Positions 1-6,532 of a DNA stretch of 10,960 bases are shown here, in pieces (the first letter of the stretch is position 1; each line of letters opens with the position of its first letter). The translations under genes were made by a program, and so were the position numbers. Under the pieces are notes generated by a model. The model was given only the letters and a program-made list of their open reading frames with translations, was not told where the DNA came from and did no database searches. Source of the stretch: an uncultured Mycoplasmatota bacterium (GTDB lineage: Bacteria; Bacillota_I; Bacilli_A; RF39; UBA660); contig CAMJMP010000016.1 in NCBI GenBank assembly GCA_946407055.1, positions 1-10,960 of the forward strand, written 5' to 3'.

Positions 1-256
1 CTATAATTGCAACTGTTTGTGCCCAATTATCAAAATTTTCATGAAAATCTTGGAAAGTAGCAGCATTATAGTCCCAAATATTAATTAATCTTCCACCTAA
101 CTCACCATAAGCTGATGATTCAAGAGAAGCATTAACGTTAGTTTCAATAAATGCATTTAATTGATCTAAAGTGGTAGCAAATTCAGTAAAATAACCTTCG
201 ATAGTTTGCATCTTCCCTTTTACACCAGAGATGCTAAACTTTTCACTTTCGGCCAT
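1..256 (-). CDS. WXG100-like T7SS protein, 3' end beyond the window (first 85 aa)
   Basis: The gene starts at ATG 256-254, preceded by GGAGGT eight bases upstream, and is cut by the left edge after 85 codons. It lies 13 nt after the WXG100 gene, whose stop codon sits just before this Shine-Dalgarno site, so they are co-transcribed. The visible part is amphipathic and helical: a first helix to about residue 43, a turn rich in Ser and Gly (about 44-55), then a second helix with Trp61, Phe68, Phe71 and Trp78. There is no W-x-G at the turn. Residues 40-61 align without gaps to residues 39-60 of the protein at 689-1000 (shared N, N, A, S, G, G, N, W), so the two are paralogs. It may be a stand-alone secreted helical protein of about 100 aa or the N-terminal targeting domain of a larger T7SS effector; the missing 3' end decides. 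The T7SS role is inferred from neighbours and fold. Confidence 0.75.
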   Translation of the reverse strand, partial: MAESEKFSISGVKGKMQTIEGYFTEFATTLDQLNAFIETNVNASLESSAYGELGGRLINIWDYNAATFQDFHENFDNWAQTVAII

Positions 257-269
257 CTAAATGCACCTC

Positions 270-557
270 CTATCCTAACGCGCTTTGAACTGCAGCTTCT
301 AACACATCAGCAGCTGGTTCAACATTACTCTTAAAAATATAAGCGTAAGCTCTTAATACATTAGATAAAGCAGTCATTGAAGGAGCAAAAGCATCACATT
401 GAGCTTTAAAGTTGTTATAACTTTCTCCTACCCAATCTTCATTTAATCCTGCTATACCTTTAGTTATGTTTTCAGCATGAGTATCAATTTGGCCTGCTGC
501 TTCTTCAAGCTTAGCAGCAACCTCTTCCATAACTGGAGTATTTTCAGCAAAATCCAT
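270..557 (-). CDS. WXG100 family protein (EsxA-like T7SS substrate)
   Basis: The 95-aa product has the size and two-helix layout of WXG100 proteins, the small substrates and co-secretion partners of type VII secretion. The defining turn motif is seen as Trp42-Val43-Gly44, between a helix at about 8-38 and one at about 46-90. WXG100 proteins normally dimerise into four-helix bundles and are exported by EssC. I see no strict YxxxD/E signal near the C-terminus; the nearest candidates are Tyr71 and Tyr73. The ATG at 557 is preceded by GGAAGGTG. Unlike its neighbours it is separated from the upstream gene by a 131-nt spacer carrying two strong hairpins, which could set its level relative to the rest of the operon. 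The family call is firm; which partner it pairs with is unknown. Confidence 0.9.
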   Translation of the reverse strand: MDFAENTPVMEEVAAKLEEAAGQIDTHAENITKGIAGLNEDWVGESYNNFKAQCDAFAPSMTALSNVLRAYAYIFKSNVEPAADVLEAAVQSALG

Positions 558-582
558 AATATCACCTTCCGTATTATTTTGT

Positions 583-667
583 AGTACTTTATAAGACCAA
601 GTACATTATAAATAAAAGAGGTCATTCTCTTTTACTTATAATGTACTGTGTTCAGTGAACACAGTAC
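583..667 (-). repeat. Tandem intercistronic hairpins with shared AGTAC/GTACT arms
   Basis: Two inverted repeats fill most of the 558-688 spacer. The first in transcript order (643-667) has 11-bp perfect arms and a 3-nt loop. The second (600-647) has 21-bp arms with a single mismatch that becomes a G-U pair in RNA, and a 6-nt loop. They overlap by five bases (643-647). Further AGTAC copies at 583-587, 600-604 and 663-667 give alternative partners for that segment, and 583-604 can itself form a 6-bp stem. Neither stem is followed by a U-run on the minus strand, so they do not look like intrinsic terminators. A processing or mRNA-stability element upstream of the WXG100 gene, or a small palindromic mobile repeat, would fit. 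The function is not established. Confidence 0.75.
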
Positions 668-688
668 TAGCTTTCATATTTTAAAAAA

Positions 689-1000
689 TTATGAGTTATA
701 TGTAGATTCTGCATCTTCAGTATAACTTTGATAATTATTCATCATATCAGTTAATTTGCTTTCATTAAATACTCTAGTTTCTGCAATTAAGTCTTTGAAA
801 ACTTCAACGTTGTCTTCAGACCAAACATTAGCAGCAACTGATCCAACTTGACCAGCCATAGAAGTACCAGAAACAGCATTGATATTAGAATCCACATTTT
901 CATTTAATTGGTTAAATGTAGTTGACATTTCTTCCATTTCGCTAATTGCATCATTAATTGCTTTTTTAGCTTCTTCTATATATACAGCTTGTACTGCCAT
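689..1000 (-). CDS. Small helical T7SS-associated protein (WXG100-like, no WXG turn)
   Basis: I chose ATG 1000-998 (103 aa). The in-frame GTG at 1009 lies inside the Shine-Dalgarno sequence AAAGGGTGA, so it is part of the ribosome binding site. The product is almost entirely helical: helix one about 3-40, a Gly/Ser turn about 42-55, helix two from about 56 with Trp60. It resembles a WXG100 hairpin in size and plan, but the turn reads S-x2-G-x-V-G and the Trp lies in the second helix, followed by Ser-Glu-Asp. Residues 39-60 align without gaps to residues 40-61 of the protein at the left edge. I see no signal peptide or membrane segment. It lies between the 102-aa protein and the WXG100 gene, so it is probably a secreted substrate or a helper of one. 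It matches no T7SS family I know by name. Confidence 0.8.
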   Translation of the reverse strand: MAVQAVYIEEAKKAINDAISEMEEMSTTFNQLNENVDSNINAVSGTSMAGQVGSVAANVWSEDNVEVFKDLIAETRVFNESKLTDMMNNYQSYTEDAESTYNS

Positions 1001-1027
1001 TATCGTCACCCTTTCACATATTTGTTA

Positions 1028-1336
1028 TTAGTTAAATAAACTATTGTTTTTTTGTTGAGTTTCTACGAATTCATCGTTAACAGATGTAGATTTTGCGATG
1101 TATGCTTCATTTGCTGCATTATTCTTTTCTACTCTACTGATAACATCTCTTTCGTATGCATCAACGATTACTTGAGAAATATCACCAGGCAATCCATGTT
1201 CAGCTAATTTCTTTTCAACGATTTCTTTAGCTGTTTCGCACATTTCACTGATTTCGCTAGACTTTTTAGTTAAATCATCAATAGTATCTTGCATGCCTTC
1301 AGAATTAATTTTAAAAGTTAAATCTTCATTTGCCAT
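1028..1336 (-). CDS. Small helical protein of the T7SS operon (no Trp)
   Basis: This 102-aa acidic protein has no recognised family motif. It reads as a helical hairpin: a first helix about 12-46, a turn around His47-Gly-Leu-Pro-Gly-Asp52, and a second helix about 53-95 that is rich in Asn, Lys and Glu. There is no Trp, no signal peptide and no membrane segment. The ATG at 1336 has a near-perfect AGGAGGTGA, whose first bases overlap the TGA stop of the EsaB-like gene, so translation is probably coupled. It lies directly between the EsaB-like gene and the WXG100-like proteins. Small alpha-helical partners of T7SS effectors (for example the Lap proteins of LXG toxins) are a reasonable comparison by size and context, but I cannot assign it to one of those families from sequence alone. 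Confidence 0.8.
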   Translation of the reverse strand: MANEDLTFKINSEGMQDTIDDLTKKSSEISEMCETAKEIVEKKLAEHGLPGDISQVIVDAYERDVISRVEKNNAANEAYIAKSTSVNDEFVETQQKNNSLFN

Positions 1337-1349
1337 TCAGTTCACCTCC

Positions 1350-1607
1350 TCATATTAAGATTAATCTAGTACCATTTAAGATACCAACATCTAAGAATGT
1401 AGCATCAGTATCATAAACGGCGCCAGTTTCAGCATTGATTAATGATAAATGACTACTCATTGGAAAAGCTCCATTACTCATTTCATTAACCGCCTTATTT
1501 AATAAGAATATAATCTCAATAGTTTTCTTATTAATAGGGATGAACACATTGTATCTTTCCTCAATGCTGGGTACAATCAAATCTACACAGACTTTATTAT
1601 TATTCAT
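1350..1607 (-). CDS. esaB: EsaB/YukD-like ubiquitin-fold T7SS protein
   Basis: I chose ATG 1607-1605 (85 aa), because GGGAGG lies just upstream and itself overlaps the first codons of a longer reading from 1622. The sequence has the plan of a small beta-grasp protein: a beta hairpin (about 5-24), a helix (about 27-41), then a C-terminal part with Tyr-Asp-x-Asp-x-Thr followed by an Asn-Gly-Thr-Arg-Leu-Ile-Leu-Ile strand. This is typical of EsaB/YukD, where the last segment usually reads N-G-D-x-L. In Bacillota EsaB is a cytoplasmic component or regulator of T7SSb. It is the first gene of the operon that starts at the promoter near 1746. The C-terminus stops at the last strand with no Gly-Gly tail, so it is not a conjugated ubiquitin. 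Family confidence is good, supported by the nearby EssC gene. Confidence 0.85.
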   Translation of the reverse strand: MNNNKVCVDLIVPSIEERYNVFIPINKKTIEIIFLLNKAVNEMSNGAFPMSSHLSLINAETGAVYDTDATFLDVGILNGTRLILI

Positions 1608-1711
1608 AATAAAACCTCCCATAATTTTATTATCGTAGATTTAAGAACATATTGAGTAGTTTACCATCTCCGTTACCAAATTCCCCTCGAACTATTCACT
1701 ACACTCTTATA
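1608..1711 (-). other. 5' leader of the esaB operon
   Basis: About 100 nt separate the predicted start of transcription (near 1711) from the esaB ATG. The leader can close a stem between 1698-1706 and 1654-1660 (seven pairs with a 2-nt bulge), enclosing a purine-rich segment with a weak 5-bp hairpin (1679-1693). I recognise no known riboswitch and see no terminator or T-box motif in it. The enclosed G-rich part is the only stretch here that looks constrained. Confidence 0.35.
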
Positions 1712-1717
1712 CTATTA

Positions 1718-1746
1718 ATAATACCTTAATTCAAATACAATGTCAA
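1718..1746 (-). promoter_or_regulatory. Sigma-A promoter of the esaB/WXG100 operon
   Basis: On the minus strand there is a perfect TTGACA at 1746-1741, a 17-bp spacer and TATTAT at 1723-1718, giving a start near 1711. It lies right after the essC terminator and directs transcription into the EsaB-like gene. I see no clear operator palindrome around it. Confidence 0.85.
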
Positions 1747-1752
1747 CGAATT

Positions 1753-1786
1753 AGACACAAAAAGGACTGTAAACAGTCCTCTTTTT
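1753..1786 (-). terminator. Intrinsic terminator after essC
   Basis: The stem AGGACTG/CAGTCCT (1763-1780, 4-nt loop, extendable by A-T pairs past one mismatch) is followed by a run of T on the minus strand. The run begins directly at the end of the stem. The + strand also carries C-T6 after the stem, so it could work in both directions, but no + strand gene is seen. Confidence 0.85.
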
Positions 1787-4700
1787 TACAATGTTTCGTA
1801 ATCGTCTTCTTCCCCAACTTCTGAAGGTACTTTAATAAGTACTGTAGTATTGCCATCAATAAAGTAACCAAAGTTCTTTTCAACCTTAGCTGAAAGCACT
1901 CTAGAAGGCAATGTAGACTTAAGAGTATATTGACTTGCAATACCATTTCCAATCCAAATTCCACGAGTTGAAGATAGTGTATCTTTATACCATCCATCAA
2001 ATTCATTCTTCTTGAAGTTGTCAACTGTGTCAATGAAAATGAAATGGACTTTTGGCATCGCCTTAATCATTGACAATAAACCTCCAAATGCTCCATTGAA
2101 TTCATCACCTAAAACATTCTTAAATTTATCAATACCAACGATTATACATACATATTCGCCATATTCTTTAATTGATTCTGGATCAAAGCCACCATTCTTA
2201 TACTTATCATACATATCAAATACAAACTTACCAAATTGTTTGAAACAACTTAGAATATTTGAATCATAATAAGATACATAAGAAGCATATTCCTTATAAG
2301 CTTTCTCCATATCAAATACATAACATTGTTTATTTAATATATTAGATATTTCTTTGATGAACAAACCACCAAATAATTTAATATCATTGAATTCCATACC
2401 AGTAATCATATGAGCGAAGTATTTTGAAACTTCTAATTTTCTTACTTCTAATGTGTCTTTTTCAATACCAACTGGAACACCATCTAAGCCCATCATATCA
2501 CTAGATAAATCAGATACAGTAATTACCTCAGGTAATACAGGTATCTTTCTAGCAGAATCTTTAGAGAACTTAGATTGTAAATCTTTTATCTTCTCTAATA
2601 CGAAATTGTTTAAATTTTCCTTCTCTGTTGGAACAGCACTTTGGAATTCATATACTGCATCAAGTTTAACTAAACCTCTACCACTAATTGGTGATGGTTC
2701 TAGTTTTGTTCTTGATAACAATGAAGAATAATCATATTTATCATTCATTTGTAATACTAAGTGATTTGGCAAGTATTGAGCTAATCTAGATCTAATACCA
2801 TTAGATGTCGTAGAACTGATAATGAAATATACACCATACTTCATACAATCACGAGTTAATGAAACTAAAGTATCAAATGTAGCGTCACCATAGTTTTCAT
2901 TATATAACTCGAAACCATTAATCATTACGATAACATTAGGTAATACATCACCAGTAGCTTTTGAATATGAAATATAATCTCCACCATAATCAGCGAATTT
3001 TTTCTTACGCTCATTGATGATATCACCAATCATCTTCCATAAGTTCAATACTTTATCTGTATCGTTTTGAAGTACTACATCTCCAACATGTGGAGCTTTT
3101 CTATAAACCTTCATTGTTTCTGCACCAAAATCAAGTAAATAGAAGTTTACTTCTTTTGGTGAATAAGTAGTAATACAAGAATAAACTATAGAGTTCATTA
3201 ATTCTTCTTTACCACTATCTGCCATACCATAAATAATCCAGTTGCCTTCAGTTGTAATAGGCATTGTTAATAATCCTTGTTTTTGCTTTTCAGGAGCATC
3301 GTATTCACCTATTACTGGATTAATATTACAGTCTTGTTTAACATATTCATATTTTTCTTTTAAGCCATCAATATAAATAACTGCAGGTAAAGCATTTAAC
3401 CATAATTGTTTTACATGAACATTTTCTTTCTTAGCCATTTCAACAATATATTTCATAATGTTAGGTAATTCTTCACCTTTTAATACACCGATAGCATTAT
3501 TCTTACCATCATCAACTATCTTAGTTGGAGCACCAATATAGTTAACGAATGCAATTGAATTATCTACACGTTTCTTTCTAACATCTGCTTCATAATATGG
3601 AGCACCTGTCCAAGCAGATTGACCAAGAGCAAAATACTCATCATAACCTACTTGTAAGAAGAAACGTCCAGTTTCTTTAATAGAAGCTGCATCAGGTCTC
3701 TTAATCATTTCTTGTGAATCTGATCTATCTTGAACTTTCAAACAAACCTTGAACTTAGCATTTGACCAAATTTGATCATTAACTACACCACTTGGTTTTT
3801 GTGTAGATAGAATCAAGTGAACACCTAAAGAACGACCAATACGTGCTGCAGAAATCAACTCATTCATGAAATCAGGTTGTTGTGCCTTTAATTCGGCAAA
3901 CTCATCTGAAATAATGAATAAATGTGAAATTGGTTTCTTAACCTGACCATTTCTATACATTCTTTGATATTTATAAATATCAATTGTACTTTCACCTACT
4001 GCATCTCTTGCTTTATTAAATTCAGCTTGACGACGCTTTAATTCACTTTGTAATGAAGCTAAACTACGATTAATTTCACTGATATCTAAGTTTGTAATAG
4101 TACCAGCTAAATGTGGAAGTTTTAAACCTGTCTCTCTATTTTCGAAAGCACCAGCTAATCCACCACCTTTGTAGTCGATCAATACGAATTGAACTTCTTC
4201 TGGATGGAAGTTAATTGCCATACTTAAAATAAATGTAATAATGAACTCTGATTTACCTGAACCAGTCATACCAGCAATTAAACCATGTGGTCCATGAGCT
4301 TTTTCATGTAAATCTAATTTGAAATGTTCACCATATTCATTTATACCTATTGGAACAGATAATGAGTTAATTGGATCACTCATCTTCCATCTACTAGTAA
4401 CATTTAATTGATTAACATTTGAAACATTATACATTTCTAAGAAAGTATAAGTAGTTGGTAATACGAACTTACCACCATTTAATGCAATTGGAATATTACT
4501 AATTACATAAGCATATTTATCTAGTGATGAGAACATAAAGTCTGGAACGAAATTAATCTTCTTACTTTCAGCAAGTTCTCTTTCAAATACACCACCACTA
4601 CGTTCATCAACTGAAATAAAGTGTTCTACTTCATTTGGCAATGAATTTAATTTCTCAGTAATCATTACTAAACTGATACCAATATAACCTGGTGTTTCAA

Positions 4701-6441
4701 TTAATGTCCTAATAATATTCATATTACGAACAGCATCAATATCATCAGTAAATATTAAATATCTAGTTGGTAACTTCTTAATAGTTTTCTTTTCACTAGA
4801 ATAAGGACCGTTATTATCTGATTCTTTTAATTGTGCAAGTAATTCTTCAAACATAGCACTAATTTGACTAATATCATCACCATTAGTACCAAAGAATCTT
4901 ATTGTTCTTTGATCATTCCAAATATAAGGAGTATTTTTAATCTCATCCCAATACTTAGCATTCTCATTATTTGTAAATACACAAATCTTTAAAGAATCAT
5001 AACCATGGTAAGCGAATATTTGTAATAATAGACCTCTTACAAATGGTTGTGTAACATACTTAGGTCCAATAATACCAGTAATATATTTTTCTTGGAAAGA
5101 ATAACTAACTGGTACATTCTCTAACATCTTAGTTTCCTTTTGTAATTCTCTTAAATAACCCATTAGGTTATCTTCTTCTTCCATTGAGAAGTGTTCATCA
5201 GGATAACTAACTTTAAAGAACGGTGGAATAGATCCAATACCTAAACGTAATGATAAGAAGTCATAATCATCAATATTCTTCTCCCATAAATTACGTTTCT
5301 TATAAAGAATTACATCTCCAACATCTTTTAAAGGAATATATTTTTCAACAAGCATATTTTGTTCTTTACGCATTTCTGTAACGAACTCTTCACTCTTCTT
5401 GTCGATATAAGCACTATAAGTTTCTTGTCTTTTTCTTTCATAAACTTTTTTTCTATGTTTATTATACATTCTTGTAATTGCTGGTAAAATCAACATACAA
5501 GATAACATAGCTGCCGCAGTTAATAATTGAGTCCAACTCTCTGCAAGTGTTGTATTACCATTGATAATATTGGCAAATGTTACAACACCAGTAATCATAG
5601 AACTCATTCCCATCATTAACATAGAACCCATTGTTAAAATGGCTGGCATGTCTTCTTGTTTTTGACTTCCTGGAGGAGGATCTACTTGTAGAGTTTTCTC
5701 CTCTATCTTCTCATCAAATCTAGGAGGTTTTAAGAAATAATCTTCTTTCTTATACATCTCTATTACTTGATCAGGATCTGGACTAATCTTACTATAATCT
5801 AGTTTAGGTAATGATCTACTAATAAATGACTTAGCATCATACTTAACTAACTTGTTAGGATTATTCATATAGAATATATCTCCAACAATAGATAACTTAA
5901 ATCCTAAAATAAAGATTGTATCTCCATAATGTAACTCTTCACTATCAGTTACAATACCATTAACATACATAGGTATTTGTGGATTAAGATTATATATAGT
6001 ATAAACACCGTTATTATAATTTAATTTTAATTGGTTTCTTGCAAAGCCCTTTTGTTCATAAGATATTATGTTATTAAATGCAGTTGTATAATCTCCTGCA
6101 GTATTATTACCAATGTACCAAGATGAAACATCAGATAAGGAAATGTTTAACTGAATAGCAGTTGGATCATAAATTGGAGATATATAAATAACGTAACTCT
6201 TATTTTCTAATACATTCTTTAATGTATAGAATTTTTCATATTCCAATCTTACTTCAGTAAGCGGATTACCGTTTCTAAATACTTTTACGTCACTATTACT
6301 CTTTAAAACCCATTCACCATCTTGTGCTTCTATAGCTACTAAATTTTCTCTATCAGAGTTAACTACCCAGTAATTTCCAAACACTTCTGAAGGCAAAAGT
6401 AAATTAACAAGTTTGCTACTATCCATTAACATTATCTTCAT
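1786..6441 (-). CDS. essC: EssC-type T7SSb motor ATPase (FtsK/SpoIIIE family)
   Basis: The 1551-aa protein is the membrane motor that powers export of WXG100-type substrates; family members such as EssC and YukBA are about 1480-1500 aa. Two degenerate FHA-like domains (about 1-90 and 95-190) are followed by two membrane helices (about 266-293 and 304-322), a charged linker and a degenerate ATPase-like module (about 370-690). Module D1 is complete: Walker A G-M-T-G-S-G-K-S at 724-731, Walker B I-I-S-D-E-F at 843-848, and S-T-Q-K-P at 879-883. D2 keeps G-M-A-D-S-G-K but has Glu1079 in place of Ser/Thr, and its Walker B region reads I-N-G-F-E (1174-1178). D3 (about 1300-1551) has no Walker A. 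So D1 is probably the main hydrolysing site. The ATG at 6441 follows GGGAG by nine bases. The gene has its own promoter and terminator, apart from the small-protein operon. The family call is very secure. Confidence 0.97.
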   Translation of the reverse strand: MKIMLMDSSKLVNLLLPSEVFGNYWVVNSDRENLVAIEAQDGEWVLKSNSDVKVFRNGNPLTEVRLEYEKFYTLKNVLENKSYVIYISPIYDPTAIQLNISLSDVSSWYIGNNTAGDYTTAFNNIISYEQKGFARNQLKLNYNNGVYTIYNLNPQIPMYVNGIVTDSEELHYGDTIFILGFKLSIVGDIFYMNNPNKLVKYDAKSFISRSLPKLDYSKISPDPDQVIEMYKKEDYFLKPPRFDEKIEEKTLQVDPPPGSQKQEDMPAILTMGSMLMMGMSSMITGVVTFANIINGNTTLAESWTQLLTAAAMLSCMLILPAITRMYNKHRKKVYERKRQETYSAYIDKKSEEFVTEMRKEQNMLVEKYIPLKDVGDVILYKKRNLWEKNIDDYDFLSLRLGIGSIPPFFKVSYPDEHFSMEEEDNLMGYLRELQKETKMLENVPVSYSFQEKYITGIIGPKYVTQPFVRGLLLQIFAYHGYDSLKICVFTNNENAKYWDEIKNTPYIWNDQRTIRFFGTNGDDISQISAMFEELLAQLKESDNNGPYSSEKKTIKKLPTRYLIFTDDIDAVRNMNIIRTLIETPGYIGISLVMITEKLNSLPNEVEHFISVDERSGGVFERELAESKKINFVPDFMFSSLDKYAYVISNIPIALNGGKFVLPTTYTFLEMYNVSNVNQLNVTSRWKMSDPINSLSVPIGINEYGEHFKLDLHEKAHGPHGLIAGMTGSGKSEFIITFILSMAINFHPEEVQFVLIDYKGGGLAGAFENRETGLKLPHLAGTITNLDISEINRSLASLQSELKRRQAEFNKARDAVGESTIDIYKYQRMYRNGQVKKPISHLFIISDEFAELKAQQPDFMNELISAARIGRSLGVHLILSTQKPSGVVNDQIWSNAKFKVCLKVQDRSDSQEMIKRPDAASIKETGRFFLQVGYDEYFALGQSAWTGAPYYEADVRKKRVDNSIAFVNYIGAPTKIVDDGKNNAIGVLKGEELPNIMKYIVEMAKKENVHVKQLWLNALPAVIYIDGLKEKYEYVKQDCNINPVIGEYDAPEKQKQGLLTMPITTEGNWIIYGMADSGKEELMNSIVYSCITTYSPKEVNFYLLDFGAETMKVYRKAPHVGDVVLQNDTDKVLNLWKMIGDIINERKKKFADYGGDYISYSKATGDVLPNVIVMINGFELYNENYGDATFDTLVSLTRDCMKYGVYFIISSTTSNGIRSRLAQYLPNHLVLQMNDKYDYSSLLSRTKLEPSPISGRGLVKLDAVYEFQSAVPTEKENLNNFVLEKIKDLQSKFSKDSARKIPVLPEVITVSDLSSDMMGLDGVPVGIEKDTLEVRKLEVSKYFAHMITGMEFNDIKLFGGLFIKEISNILNKQCYVFDMEKAYKEYASYVSYYDSNILSCFKQFGKFVFDMYDKYKNGGFDPESIKEYGEYVCIIVGIDKFKNVLGDEFNGAFGGLLSMIKAMPKVHFIFIDTVDNFKKNEFDGWYKDTLSSTRGIWIGNGIASQYTLKSTLPSRVLSAKVEKNFGYFIDGNTTVLIKVPSEVGEEDDYETL

Positions 6442-6469
6442 CTTGCCACACTCCCATATTCTATATTAA

Positions 6470-6498
6470 ATTATATCTTAAATACGGAACAAATACAA
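6470..6498 (-). promoter_or_regulatory. Sigma-A promoter of essC
   Basis: On the minus strand TTGTAT (6498-6493), a 17-bp spacer and a perfect TATAAT (6475-6470) place the start of transcription near 6463, about 20 nt before the essC ATG. It lies right behind the thrS terminator, so essC is expressed independently of the T-box-controlled unit. Confidence 0.75.
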
Positions 6499-6501
6499 CA
6501 C

Positions 6502-6530
6502 AAAAAAAGTAAATCTCCCGATTTACTTTT
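6502..6530 (-). terminator. Intrinsic terminator after thrS
   Basis: An 11-bp perfect stem (6505-6515 with 6520-6530) with a 4-nt loop is followed on the minus strand by a run of T reaching 6502. It begins three bases past the thrS stop codon and closes the T-box unit. Confidence 0.9.
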
Positions 6531-6532
6531 TA

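Noticed and set aside
1..256. Calling the left-edge protein an LXG toxin
   Set aside because: Only 85 residues are visible, with no L-x-G motif I can place and no toxin domain in the window.
600..667. Hairpins read as an intrinsic terminator or as a promoter with TATAAT at 610-605
   Set aside because: No T-run follows either stem on the minus strand, and no acceptable -35 hexamer lies 16-18 bp upstream of the TATAAT.
1001..1622. Longer starts for the 103-aa protein (GTG 1009) and the EsaB-like protein (ATG 1622)
   Set aside because: In both cases the extra codons coincide with the Shine-Dalgarno sequence of the internal ATG. The same holds for GTG 9160 and for the 8529 start of the 61-aa ORF, which would cross the T-box terminator.
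1608..1711. A known riboswitch in the esaB leader
   Set aside because: I compared it by eye with T-box, c-di-GMP, c-di-AMP, THF and guanidine consensus elements and found no match.
1743..2033. 96-codon minus-strand ORF overlapping the essC 3' end
   Set aside because: It lies in another frame over the end of essC and its terminator, with composition unlike a real protein and no ribosome binding site.
2012..2731. Two + strand ORFs (2012-2269 and 2453-2731)
   Set aside because: Both lie wholly inside essC on the opposite strand and are shadows of its codons; no promoter or ribosome binding site is seen.
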